DNA of 64,000 bases. It comes from Rhodoferax fermentans (GTDB lineage: Bacteria > Pseudomonadota > Gammaproteobacteria > Burkholderiales > Burkholderiaceae_C). Each line of letters starts with the position of its first letter. Within the stretch, counting starts at the first letter, position 1. The translations under genes and the position numbers were made by a program. Below are positions 27,764 through 35,589 of this stretch, in pieces. The stretch is from positions 1,922,001 through 1,986,000 of the forward strand of contig NZ_MTJN01000002.1 of NCBI RefSeq assembly GCF_002017865.1, given 5' to 3'. The notes beneath the pieces were generated by a model that was not told the origin of the DNA, searched no databases, and worked only from the letters and a program-made list of their open reading frames with translations.

Positions 27764-28339
27764 CTATGCGCTGTGCGCTTGTTGCTTAAATGCATTGGTG
27801 GCAAAGTGGAAAAGCATAACGACAATAAAGCAGCCAGTGAAATCGCCAAGCGCCATTGCTGCGCCTTTTGACAGCAACTCGCTGCCCGTCGTCACATGTT
27901 GCGAGTAGTAAGCGAGATTGAGTATGAACCCATTCAGAATACTACCCAGCGTGGATAAAAATACTATATGCAAGTAGTTCAAATTGCTTAAATCCGAGCT
28001 AATTTTGAAAAACTTAGTCACACACATAACTGCAGTGTAGTAGGTTGATACACTAACAATCGCAAGCGAGAATGTAGATAAGAACGACGAATTGTCACCC
28101 CATAACCCAACACTAATATAGGCACTCGCTGCAAGAACACCAACGATTGCAGGTAAGCCACCTACAAGTATGCACAGCAGCTTGACTCCCGCAGGCACAA
28201 AAACAAGACTGGAGCCTGGTGCATACAGCATGTAAGGGTCTAAAAATTCGTTTAGCGCGAAGGAGCCGAGCAGCAAAAAACATGAAACTACAGAGATGGC
28301 AAGGTTGGCAACACTGTCGTTTTCAAGTATATGTTTCAT
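27764..28339 (-). CDS. MASE1-like integral membrane protein
   Basis: A 191-residue protein made almost entirely of six or so hydrophobic helices. The segment SSLVFVPAGVKLLCILVGGLPAIVG resembles the conserved early part of MASE1 membrane sensor domains. Normally MASE1 is fused to GGDEF, EAL or kinase output, but here there is no output domain, so it is either an orphan sensor that works with another protein or a transporter-like relative. It is alone on its strand. The 300 bp upstream (28340-28629) contain no supported gene. Confidence 0.6.
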   Translation of the reverse strand: MKHILENDSVANLAISVVSCFLLLGSFALNEFLDPYMLYAPGSSLVFVPAGVKLLCILVGGLPAIVGVLAASAYISVGLWGDNSSFLSTFSLAIVSVSTYYTAVMCVTKFFKISSDLSNLNYLHIVFLSTLGSILNGFILNLAYYSQHVTTGSELLSKGAAMALGDFTGCFIVVMLFHFATNAFKQQAHSA

Positions 28340-28629
28340 CGTCTATATCACAATTACTGAGCTATCGTTTGTGGAGATGCTGTGCTGCACCAATCTGCAC
28401 CAGCGTTCTTTTCTTAACAGTCAAATTATTCTCTGTTACTTCATCTTACACGGCCAGTGGAATACATAAGGTGTAGACGCTGACATTGCGATGCAACGGG
28501 TATTTGTCGGCTACTGCTGCATTGCTGGCGCTGGTTGTTGCGACACGCTACCAATTACTTCAAGTACTTTCATCGTCAGTCTCCCTTGTCGTCTTGTATT
28601 TATTGCGGGTGATGGCGCTGCACTGATGC

Positions 28630-28646
28630 TGTCGTGTTGCACGACA
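28630..28646. repeat. dyad TGTCGTG-TTG-CACGACA
   Basis: A perfect 7-bp inverted repeat with a 3-base centre that ends one base before the stop codon of the 28648-29622 gene (minus strand). It is the same dyad type as 21201-21219 and 31495-31511. Confidence 0.65.
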
Positions 28647-28647
28647 C

Positions 28648-29622
28648 CTAAGAGAGCAAGTCGCTCTCACCAGAGATGAATGCAGCCATGCGCAGACGAG
28701 TCTTGCCGTCAGGCATTTTCATCTTATGCTCCACATGTTGCCTGCATACGATTTCAAATTTCAAACCCGCTGCGAATTCCCTATCCAGCCACTGCGCCCA
28801 CACTGATTTGGTGCCATCTTTGCCATCTTGCGTTGCTGCGCGATAGTCAGTTTGATGTTTTAGCCCAAAAGGCTGATGCCTTGCGCTCAGCTCAATGGCA
28901 TCTGTATTGGGAAAGCTGCCGCGCTCAGCATGCAACAACGAATACCGCCCTTTATATAGATAGCGACCAGTCAGTGAGTTGAGCGCATGTTTGGAGGAAT
29001 TCAGTATGCTGCCATCACCGTCGCGTACTCGATGCTGGGGCGCGACTTGCAGTCGGTCGCCAATTCGCCAAACTTCAATATTGGGGTACAGCAAGCGATA
29101 CAGCATCACCCAGTATTCCGCTTCGATAGTGTGCAATCGATAGCGCTTGGTATGAAGTTTGAATTCTGCCTGACTGTGAGCGGCAAGATCAAGTCCGCGT
29201 CCCGCGTGGACATCACTTAATAGCGCTTTAAATTGCTTAACGATGGTTTGCTGGCGAATGCTCAGCGGCACCTCTAAATAGAGCTTGTTGGGGTCAAACG
29301 GGTGTTCGTGCAATTGATCCAGCGCCAGCAATTGGACACTCGCTGGGCGCTTGGACTCAGCAAATATCACACGGCCAGTTGACCGCCACCATGTGTCGAA
29401 ATATCTGGTGCGCAGGTCACCAAAGGATTCGGCTACTTTGGCAATTTGTGGATCAGTGGGCTTGATGCCTGTTTCTTGTGCAAACCACAGAACGGGACTC
29501 AAGCGCAAGAACGACCACCACCAGTAATAGATGCTTCGTCCTGCCTCATCCACCTCAAGTTCATCGGAAGCAGCGACAAACTTTGGAAATCCCTTAAAAA
29601 ACGGCCTTCTATTTAAGTTCAT
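28648..29622 (-). CDS. island protein of unknown function (WWWSFLRLSP)
   Basis: A protein of about 324 residues. The ATG at 29622 gives MNLNRRPFFKGFPKF; a longer frame reaches 29718. It is soluble-looking, rich in Arg, Trp and Tyr, with the striking block YYWWWSFLRLSPVLWFAQETG and later HTIEAEYWVMLYRLLYPNIEVWRIGDRL. No catalytic signature or domain is recognised. It is divergent from the coiled-coil/AAA+ gene pair, with about 128 bp between starts, so they probably share a control region. A perfect dyad follows its stop. A replication or maintenance role is only a guess from position. Confidence 0.6.
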   Translation of the reverse strand: MNLNRRPFFKGFPKFVAASDELEVDEAGRSIYYWWWSFLRLSPVLWFAQETGIKPTDPQIAKVAESFGDLRTRYFDTWWRSTGRVIFAESKRPASVQLLALDQLHEHPFDPNKLYLEVPLSIRQQTIVKQFKALLSDVHAGRGLDLAAHSQAEFKLHTKRYRLHTIEAEYWVMLYRLLYPNIEVWRIGDRLQVAPQHRVRDGDGSILNSSKHALNSLTGRYLYKGRYSLLHAERGSFPNTDAIELSARHQPFGLKHQTDYRAATQDGKDGTKSVWAQWLDREFAAGLKFEIVCRQHVEHKMKMPDGKTRLRMAAFISGESDLLS

Positions 29623-29750
29623 GACTCTTAGTGTAGCAATCAATTTCACAAACGGCACATTGTTGCTATGAACCAGACAATTCACACATCGAGACAGCAA
29701 ACGGAAGCAAATCTGCAAACCACTGTTGAGAGTTTTGAAAAGGAACTGAA

Positions 29751-30716
29751 ATGAAGATCAAAAATGAAGCTGTTACTACTCCTGCTGCTGTCGTGCAAAG
29801 CGACATGGCTGGCGCGACTGTGAAGGTCAACGCAAAGCTTGCACCAAATGCTGAAATTGATTTGGCGGCGATCAGTGCTGAACTGACCGCAAAGAACAAG
29901 GCAGACGCTGCTGACGCAGCGGAAAAGGCATTGAAGAAAGCGGCGAGTGCAATGAAAAAGGCAGACAAAAAGAGCGAAGCCGATGACAAGATTGCGGCTG
30001 CTAAGAAGGCGGTTGTGTTTTTTAAGCAGCTGGTCACTGAACGAGAGGGTTGGGAGCAGAACGCATACAAGACCAGCAACGATCAGCTCTATGCCTTGCT
30101 GCAAAAGTGCTACGGTTTTTATAACGATATGGCGGGCAGCACTGCGGCTGCTGCAGGAAAGCGCGACGGACTGAATCGCTATATCGAGCAAAAGGGCTAT
30201 AACTTTGCCAGCGCAACGCATACGCTGACGAAGATTGTCAAGTGTGTGTTTGGTGTTGATCGTCGTCGTGTCAGTGCTTATGGCATCGCACTGCGCTTTG
30301 CACTGGACAGTAAGGTTGCTGTGCAGGACCTGCCTGCATTCATCTACGACAACGGCGGCGTTGAGCAGATGCGGTTGGCTAAGTCTACGACTGCTATGAC
30401 TGTGAAGCAGAAGGCAGAAGTTGCACAGGAGGCTGTGAGTGCAAATACGCTGGCTGTTGTGACAAGTGCTGATTTTGCGAACACGTTTGACGCGGGCAAG
30501 ATTGGCAAGCATGTGGTGCTGATTGGGACTTGGCAGCAAGACGGAAGCGTGATTGCACGAGCTGTCGTGCAAAACGACGGTGTGGTGAACGCAGCACTGG
30601 CGAGTTACTACAGCGCGAATAAGGAAGCTGTTAAGGGCAAAAAAGTTGAGATGACGGCAGCGAATGACGACCGTGCAGCGCAGGAAGCACTTGAGCTGGC
30701 TGTGCTGGAAGCCTGA
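29751..30716 (+). CDS. coiled-coil protein upstream of AAA+ ATPase, unknown
   Basis: A 321-residue protein. Residues about 40-95 form a long Ala/Lys/Glu-rich coiled coil (AADAAEKALKKAASAMKKADKK), followed by a helical domain with aromatic residues (AYKTSNDQLYALLQKCYGFYNDMAG) and a basic segment (GVDRRRVSAYGIALRFALDSK) that could contact DNA. The C-terminal part alternates beta and alpha. No family is recognised. AAAAGGAACTGAA precedes the ATG. It lies 86 bp upstream of the AAA+ gene on the same strand and is likely its partner. Two copies of a TGTCGT...ACGAC dyad lie inside the gene. Confidence 0.65.
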   Translation: MKIKNEAVTTPAAVVQSDMAGATVKVNAKLAPNAEIDLAAISAELTAKNKADAADAAEKALKKAASAMKKADKKSEADDKIAAAKKAVVFFKQLVTEREGWEQNAYKTSNDQLYALLQKCYGFYNDMAGSTAAAAGKRDGLNRYIEQKGYNFASATHTLTKIVKCVFGVDRRRVSAYGIALRFALDSKVAVQDLPAFIYDNGGVEQMRLAKSTTAMTVKQKAEVAQEAVSANTLAVVTSADFANTFDAGKIGKHVVLIGTWQQDGSVIARAVVQNDGVVNAALASYYSANKEAVKGKKVEMTAANDDRAAQEALELAVLEA

Positions 30717-30802
30717 CTACACATGGCAGTGAGTTGGCAACGAAAACACACGCTGCTGACTACTGCACACAAAGCACACATTAATTTATATAGGGAACAA
30801 AA

Positions 30803-31504
30803 ATGGACATCCAAACTATCGTGCAGCGCGCTGCACCCAAATCAGTTGACGACATTGTTTTTGCCAGTGATGATGACAAGGGGTTGGTGACTGACATTGT
30901 GAGCGGCACTATGCCGTTCCCTGCATTTGGCAAGAATGGCGTCTTGCTTTATGGCATCAACGGCACTGGCAAGAGTGAATTGGCAAAACTGTTGCCAGAC
31001 GCGATGGAAGCGGTAAAAACGGGCGGACAGGCATTTGCGCGCTTTGAGCGTATACAAAATGGCAACAACGGGGGCGCTTTGATTGAGCGGCTGCAAGGCC
31101 AAGCGCAGCTGGTCCCATTTGCCAGTCATAACTATTTTGTGTTGGACGAGGTGGACAATTTGACTACTTTGTCGATGCCGTCGCTGAAGTCACTGATGAA
31201 TATGCCGCAGTCAATTTTTGTAATGACCACCAATCATTTCAGCAAGATTGAACTTGGGGTGCGCAATCGCTGCTACTGCATCGCTTTCAATGCGGCGCCA
31301 GCAGAGAATTGGCTGCCGCTGGCGCGGCGTATGCTGACAGATGCTGGCATTTTGACTGTCAGTGACGCAACGTTGCTGGGTGTCATTGCTACTGGCAAAG
31401 GTTCTGCACGGGATATTTTGAACGCCATCGTGCAGCTCATTTTGGCCGTGCGGCGCAAGCGGGCTTGTGAAGTCAAAGCCGCCCCCGCGCCATGTGTCGT
31501 TTAA
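30803..31504 (+). CDS. AAA+ ATPase, clamp-loader type
   Basis: A 233-residue single-domain AAA+ ATPase. Walker A is GINGTGKS (51-58), Walker B is FVLDEVD (112-118), sensor 1 is MTTN (141-144) and possible arginine fingers are Arg154/Arg156 in GVRNRC. The order and the LDEVDNLT block are closest to clamp-loader small subunits (RFC, phage gp44, DnaX), though it is short. On an island with a candidate Rep it could load a helicase or clamp, or act as a target-selection ATPase. A good hairpin terminator follows at 31521-31550, and the stop codon is inside a TGTCGTTT/AAACGACA dyad. Confidence 0.75.
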   Translation: MDIQTIVQRAAPKSVDDIVFASDDDKGLVTDIVSGTMPFPAFGKNGVLLYGINGTGKSELAKLLPDAMEAVKTGGQAFARFERIQNGNNGGALIERLQGQAQLVPFASHNYFVLDEVDNLTTLSMPSLKSLMNMPQSIFVMTTNHFSKIELGVRNRCYCIAFNAAPAENWLPLARRMLTDAGILTVSDATLLGVIATGKGSARDILNAIVQLILAVRRKRACEVKAAPAPCVV

Positions 31505-31511
31505 AACGACA
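31495..31511. repeat. dyad TGTCGTTT-A-AAACGACA over the AAA+ stop codon
   Basis: A perfect 8-bp inverted repeat with one central base. It spans the last codons and stop of the AAA+ gene, ten bases before the terminator hairpin. It is related to the dyads at 21201-21219 and 28630-28646. Confidence 0.6.
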
Positions 31512-31520
31512 TTGCATAAC

Positions 31521-31550
31521 AAGCCCACCCGTCAAACGGTGGGCTTTTTT
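31521..31550 (+). terminator. rho-independent terminator after the AAA+ gene
   Basis: AAGCCCACCCG and CGGTGGGCTT pair into a GC-rich stem with one bulged C and a TCAAA loop, followed by a run of six T. It ends the coiled-coil/AAA+ transcript. It faces the integrase gene, which is transcribed from the other direction and ends at 31637. Confidence 0.85.
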
Positions 31551-31636
31551 GCGTGCACGATTTGCCGCTGCGTATGCTTGCATGCGACAGCCAGCATCAA
31601 CGCAACTGGCAGCAGATTTGACGCATTGGCGGGTGC

Positions 31637-33043
31637 TTACGCTAAAGCGACCTTTTCTAAAGACTCCCGCCGCTGCAGAATCTCAAAATCTCCGTCGTAA
31701 ATGTTGCGATGGCGTCGGCGTGATTGCAGCATCGCAATGTTCATCTCGCCGCTCAACGGCTTCGCATAAAACCTGTCAATCATTTCCACACTTGTTCTTG
31801 CGTTACGCGCCAGCGCCAGCGTGTTGATGCCTTCGCCAAACAGCAGCCGATACATGATGGCCGTGTGACGCAGTGAATACAGCGTTCTGTCTTCGCCCGC
31901 TGCACTGGTTCCCAGCTTGGTGTCCCACATCAGTATTTCAAACTGGCGCTGCAACTGCTTGAGCGCATAGTCCCTGTTCGTTTTGTACTGCGGCAGAAAA
32001 ACGTAGTCATCGTCACAGCTCTTGCCGTCAATCAAGCCATGTTCAACATGGTACTTTTTCAGCGTCTCATAACTGTCCACCGCCTTTTCCATCGTCGTAA
32101 TGGGGTCGCTGTGATCTTTGGTTGGTGGCAGTCGCAGTCGCAAAAATGTGTATTCACCGCGCACAATGTCCACATGCTTGTGCTTCATAAACTTGATATC
32201 CGTCGGACGGATATAGCTGTTGCACATGAACACGATCAAGCGCCGCATGTCTTCCGTCATGTCCACGTTGCGCATCACCGTGCCAAGCTTGCCGCTTTTG
32301 GCGTTGGTGTTGATGAACTGCGTTTGGGTGTCGCCTTTTGCATCCTTGTACTTGCGAACTTCCATTCGCTGCCCAGCGTAGCGTTTTGCCGCACTCCATA
32401 GTCGCCTGTATTCCCGTGTCGTAAACCAGCCCCGCGCTTTGTCCTTCTTTGTGACAGTTGGGAACTCAGGCACAGATGCAATGAGTTTGCGTTTGGCGGC
32501 ATAAGACAAGACTTTGGCGATCAAGCCCATGTACGCACTGATAGTGGACGCGGTGAGCTTTTGTTCGCTCAGCGTATTTAAGAAGCGCTCAAGTGCGAAG
32601 TAGTCAATCTCCCGCACTTCCACATTTCTAAAGTGCGGCGTGATAAATTTGTCATAGCGGTACACGAAGTTGTCGTAAGTGCCCTTCGCAATTTCGCCTC
32701 TTTTCAACCTGGCCTTTTCCGCTTTCAGCAGCTCTTTCAAACAACTTTCAAAACCAGTTGCTGATGCGGTGGCAGCGATGCCGTGCCGCTGGTTGTACGT
32801 GATGATGTCGTAAAACTCTTTGGCGAACGCGATGGCCTTCTGTTTGCTATCAGTTTTGGTGGATTTGCGAACGGCATTGCGCCCGACAAAGTACCGCGCC
32901 CACCAATATCGGCTGGCTTGCAGCTTGTAGATGTACAGCTTGGTTGGATAGCCTGGTATGTAGTGCTTTTCAGTAGCACCAGTCCTGTGTTTAGGCTGCG
33001 CAATCGTTGCTTTTGCGCCAGTAGTTTTCTGCACTTCAGTCAC
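31637..33043 (-). CDS. tyrosine integrase of the island
   Basis: A 468-residue site-specific integrase. It has an N-terminal arm-binding region, a SAM-like core-binding segment (about 100-190), and a catalytic domain with Arg in SYIRPTDIKF, YSLRHT (YxxR instead of HxxR), LARNARTS (Asn where many have His) and the nucleophile Tyr in DRFYAKP. Replacement of both histidines is normal for the common LARNxGTS branch of proteobacterial integrases. The start is a GTG at 33043 with GGAAG before it. It lies 149 bp from tRNA-Ala, whose 3' half is the attachment core, and it should catalyse excision and integration of the island. Confidence 0.9.
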   Translation of the reverse strand: MTEVQKTTGAKATIAQPKHRTGATEKHYIPGYPTKLYIYKLQASRYWWARYFVGRNAVRKSTKTDSKQKAIAFAKEFYDIITYNQRHGIAATASATGFESCLKELLKAEKARLKRGEIAKGTYDNFVYRYDKFITPHFRNVEVREIDYFALERFLNTLSEQKLTASTISAYMGLIAKVLSYAAKRKLIASVPEFPTVTKKDKARGWFTTREYRRLWSAAKRYAGQRMEVRKYKDAKGDTQTQFINTNAKSGKLGTVMRNVDMTEDMRRLIVFMCNSYIRPTDIKFMKHKHVDIVRGEYTFLRLRLPPTKDHSDPITTMEKAVDSYETLKKYHVEHGLIDGKSCDDDYVFLPQYKTNRDYALKQLQRQFEILMWDTKLGTSAAGEDRTLYSLRHTAIMYRLLFGEGINTLALARNARTSVEMIDRFYAKPLSGEMNIAMLQSRRRHRNIYDGDFEILQRRESLEKVALA

Positions 33044-33103
33044 GCTTCCATCCCAAAAGCGTAATACTACGCGCCTTCACACAAAAAGGCTAGGCCGAAG
33101 AGG

Positions 33104-33134
33104 AAAAGTAGTACGGGTGTTTCGTACTACTTTT
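33104..33134. repeat. perfect 12-bp inverted repeat containing AGTAGTACG
   Basis: AAAAGTAGTACG and CGTACTACTTTT flank a 7-base centre. The nonamer AGTAGTACG also occurs twice at the left end of the island. Lying between the integrase start and the tRNA attachment core, it is a plausible integrase/excisionase arm site or an operator controlling the integrase promoter. Confidence 0.7.
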
Positions 33135-33191
33135 GACTTACTTTTTGAAGCGACAAAAAACATTAAGTCCTTGTCGTCATTGAATAAAAGG

Positions 33192-33267
33192 TGGTGGAAG
33201 GGATGAGGATCGAACTCACGACCTCTACATTGCGAACGTAGCGCTCTCCCAACTGAGCTACCCCCCA
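33192..33267 (-). tRNA. tRNA-Ala(CGC)
   Basis: A 76-base cloverleaf on the minus strand with encoded CCA. The anticodon stem-loop CTACG-TTCGCAA-TGTAG gives anticodon CGC (decodes GCG), and the D arm GCTC...GAGC and T arm with TTCGATC are normal. The G3-U70 alanine identity pair is present. Oddity: the acceptor has only six G, so base 1 is U opposite C72, a mismatch; a seventh G would restore pairing. The 3' half (33192-33236) is part of the island attachment repeat. Confidence 0.93.
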
Positions 33268-33464
33268 AGCGGTTTGAAGTCTATCAACAACGGGCGCAAT
33301 TTCAAGCCATCCCAGCGGCCTGTGGGTCTCTGCGTTGCATTCATGACGGGGTGGCGCGACTTTTTGAGACTTGGTTGACCTACGTCATTGGCCGGCATGT
33401 GGTGCTTGGGTACCCTCGGCGGCTCGACTTTACCGGCGCTGGCTCCAGCGCTGCACCTCAGCCT

Positions 33465-34523
33465 ATGAATGCCGCCATTGACTCTTCCCTGAATCTGAAG
33501 CCGGGGGCACCTGCCCAGAACCGGATGGAGCTGTTGTGCCCTGCTGGCAGCCTGCCTGCGCTGAAAGCGGCCATCGACAACGGTGCCGACAGTGTTTACT
33601 TGGGTTTTCGTGATGCCACCAATGCCCGCAATTTTGCCGGCCTGAACTTTGACGCCGCGGCCATCACCGCCGGCATTCATTACGCCCATGAGCGGGGTCG
33701 CAAGGTGCTGGTCGCGCTCAACACCTACCCGCAGACGGCCAAGGCAGACCTCTGGCGCAGCGCGATTGACCGGGCTGCCGACAATGGTGTGGATGCCGTT
33801 TTGCTGGCTGACCCGGGATTGATGGCCTACGCCGCCAAACACCAGCCGCAGTTGCCGCTGCATCTGTCGGTGCAAGGTTCGGCCACCAATTACGAGGCGG
33901 TGGATTTTTACTACCAGCATTTCGGCATCGCGCGTGCCGTGCTGCCGCGCGTGTTGTCTTTGGCACAGGTCGAACAGCTGATGGAGCGGGTGCCGATTGA
34001 GATCGAGGTCTTTGGTTTTGGCAGTTTGTGCGTGATGGTCGAAGGCCGATGTGCCTTGTCCAGCTACGTCACCGGCGAGGCGCCCAATACCAACGGCGTC
34101 TGTTCACCACCCAAAGCGGTGCGCTGGGTGGAAACACCCCAGGGCCGGGAGTCACGCTTGAACGGTGTGTTGATTGACCGTTACGCCCCGGGTGAAAACG
34201 CCGGTTACCCCACGCTGTGCAAAGGCCGTTTTGATGTGGGTGATGACCACAACTACTACGCCATCGAAGAGCCCACCAGCCTCAACACCCTGAGTTTGTT
34301 GCCCCAAATGATGAAAATGGGGGTGCGCGCCCTCAAGATCGAGGGCCGCCAACGCAGCCCGGCTTATGTGGCGCAGGTCACCAAGGTCTGGCGCCAGGCG
34401 ATTGACAGCTGTTATGAGAATCCGCACCGCTACAGCGCCAAACCAGCCTGGATCAGCGATCTGGACAAGGTGGCAGAAGGCCAGCAGCACACACTGGGCG
34501 CCTACCACCGCCCCTGGAAGTGA
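33465..34523 (+). CDS. ubiU: UbiU, O2-independent ubiquinone hydroxylation protein (U32 family)
   Basis: A protein of about 352 residues. The core begins MELLCPAGSLPALKAAIDNGADSVYLG (possible start at 33522, as in E. coli UbiU); the ATG at 33465 adds 19 residues. The 4Fe-4S cysteines of the U32 group are visible in GSLCVMVEGRCALS, NGVCSPP and TLCKGRFD. With UbiV it forms a complex that hydroxylates the ubiquinone ring without oxygen. ubiV and ubiT follow on the same strand, so the assignment is well supported. A long hairpin repeat lies in the gap before ubiV. Confidence 0.93.
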   Translation: MNAAIDSSLNLKPGAPAQNRMELLCPAGSLPALKAAIDNGADSVYLGFRDATNARNFAGLNFDAAAITAGIHYAHERGRKVLVALNTYPQTAKADLWRSAIDRAADNGVDAVLLADPGLMAYAAKHQPQLPLHLSVQGSATNYEAVDFYYQHFGIARAVLPRVLSLAQVEQLMERVPIEIEVFGFGSLCVMVEGRCALSSYVTGEAPNTNGVCSPPKAVRWVETPQGRESRLNGVLIDRYAPGENAGYPTLCKGRFDVGDDHNYYAIEEPTSLNTLSLLPQMMKMGVRALKIEGRQRSPAYVAQVTKVWRQAIDSCYENPHRYSAKPAWISDLDKVAEGQQHTLGAYHRPWK

Positions 34524-34540
34524 AGGAAGAAAACGCACGC

Positions 34541-34621
34541 AAAACCGCCCTGGCGTCGTTGCGCCGCCTTGTCGTACAAACGCGTACTGCCTGCGGCGGC
34601 GCGCCTAGCCAGGACGGCTTT
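34541..34621. repeat. long imperfect palindrome between ubiU and ubiV (family C)
   Basis: AAAACCGCCCTGGC at the left pairs with GCCAGGACGGCTTT at the right, and GCGCCGCC pairs with GGCGGCGC further in, giving an 80-base hairpin. It looks like a dispersed repeat of the Comamonadaceae type, different from families A and B. In an operon it could attenuate or stabilise the transcript. Only one copy was found in this window. Confidence 0.7.
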
Positions 34622-34653
34622 GCGAGCGTCCGCTACTACTTGAAATGTTGTCT

Positions 34654-35559
34654 ATGAAACTGTCTTTAGGTCCCCTGCTTTATTACTGGCCACGCGCACA
34701 GGTGCTGGCGTTTTACGAATCGGTTGCCACCAGCCCAGTGGACATTGTTTACCTGGGCGAAGCCGTGTGTTCGCGCCGCCATGAGTTGCGTTTGGCGGAC
34801 TGGCTCGATATCGCCAAAAAACTGCGTGATGCAGGCAAAGAAGTGGTGTTGTCGACCCAGGTGCTGATCGAATCGGGCGCAGATGTCACCGTGTTGCACA
34901 AGATTGCCGACAACGGTGAGTTCATGGTCGAAGCCAACGACATGGGCGCCGTGCATTGTGTGGAAGGCAAGCTGCCATTTGTGGGGGGCCCCCACCTCAA
35001 CATCTACAACCTGCCCACCCTGGAGTGGATGACACCCCTGGGCATGAAGCGCTGGGTACCGCCGCTGGAGATGGGGCGTGATGACTTGGCACTGATCCAG
35101 CAAGGCCGCCCGGCGGGTTTACAAACCGAGGTGTTTGCCTATGGCCGTATGCCGCTGGCCTTCTCGGCGCGTTGTTTCACCGCGCGCCACGCCAACCTGC
35201 CCAAGGACGACTGCCAGTTCAAATGTATGGAGCACCCCGACGGCCTGCTGATGCGCACCCGCGAGAGTGAAGAATTCCTGGTGCTCAACGGCATCCAGAC
35301 CCAGTCGGCCCGTGTGTACAACCTGCTGCCTGAAGTGAATGCCCTGCGTGCCATCGGTGTGGATGTGATTCGCATCAGCCCACAAGCGCAACACACGCTG
35401 CGTATCATCGAGCTGTTTGCTGCGGTGATGGCTGGCCAGAAAACAGCGCAAGACGCAGACGCCGAACTGCACACCCTGATGCCCGAGAAATCCTGCAACG
35501 GCTACTGGTACGGCAAGCCCGGGCTGGAACAGGTGACGCCTGCGCTGGTTAGCGCCTGA
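34654..35559 (+). CDS. ubiV: UbiV, O2-independent ubiquinone hydroxylation protein
   Basis: A 301-residue U32-family protein starting [12 protein letters not shown] (an ATG three codons earlier is possible). It has the UbiV blocks [36 protein letters not shown] and SCNGYW, which carry the four cysteines for its 4Fe-4S cluster. It pairs with UbiU in anaerobic ring hydroxylation. It is followed by ubiT after 30 bp. Confidence 0.94.
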   Translation: MKLSLGPLLYYWPRAQVLAFYESVATSPVDIVYLGEAVCSRRHELRLADWLDIAKKLRDAGKEVVLSTQVLIESGADVTVLHKIADNGEFMVEANDMGAVHCVEGKLPFVGGPHLNIYNLPTLEWMTPLGMKRWVPPLEMGRDDLALIQQGRPAGLQTEVFAYGRMPLAFSARCFTARHANLPKDDCQFKCMEHPDGLLMRTRESEEFLVLNGIQTQSARVYNLLPEVNALRAIGVDVIRISPQAQHTLRIIELFAAVMAGQKTAQDADAELHTLMPEKSCNGYWYGKPGLEQVTPALVSA

Positions 35560-35589
35560 CCCCTTTTTTGACACTTCCAAGGACTCACC

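Larger units (their letters stand above)
20738..33236. mobile_element. integrative genomic island in tRNA-Ala(CGC)
   Basis: A region of about 12.5 kb bounded by a 36-bp exact direct repeat of the tRNA-Ala 3' half (20738-20773 and 33201-33236). Its tyrosine integrase lies next to the intact tRNA. Base composition is clearly AT-richer than the flanks, most strongly at about 21950-24950. It carries a candidate HUH Rep, an AAA+ ATPase, a second recombinase, a winged-helix regulator and several exported proteins of unknown function. There are no structural phage genes, conjugation genes or insertion-sequence transposases. It resembles a satellite-like or mobilisable integrative element rather than a prophage or ICE. 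Confidence 0.85.

Noticed and set aside
28491-28679. Small cysteine-rich rightward frame upstream of the MASE1-like gene
   Set aside because: It crosses the dyad and the end of the opposite-strand gene and has no ribosome site; not supported.
20738-33236. Prophage
   Set aside because: No capsid, portal, terminase, tail or lysis genes can be seen; integrase and regulator alone do not make a prophage.
20738-33236. Integron-type gene cassettes because dyads follow several genes
   Set aside because: The dyads lack the conserved core sites of attC, the genes face both ways, and neither recombinase has the integron-integrase insert.
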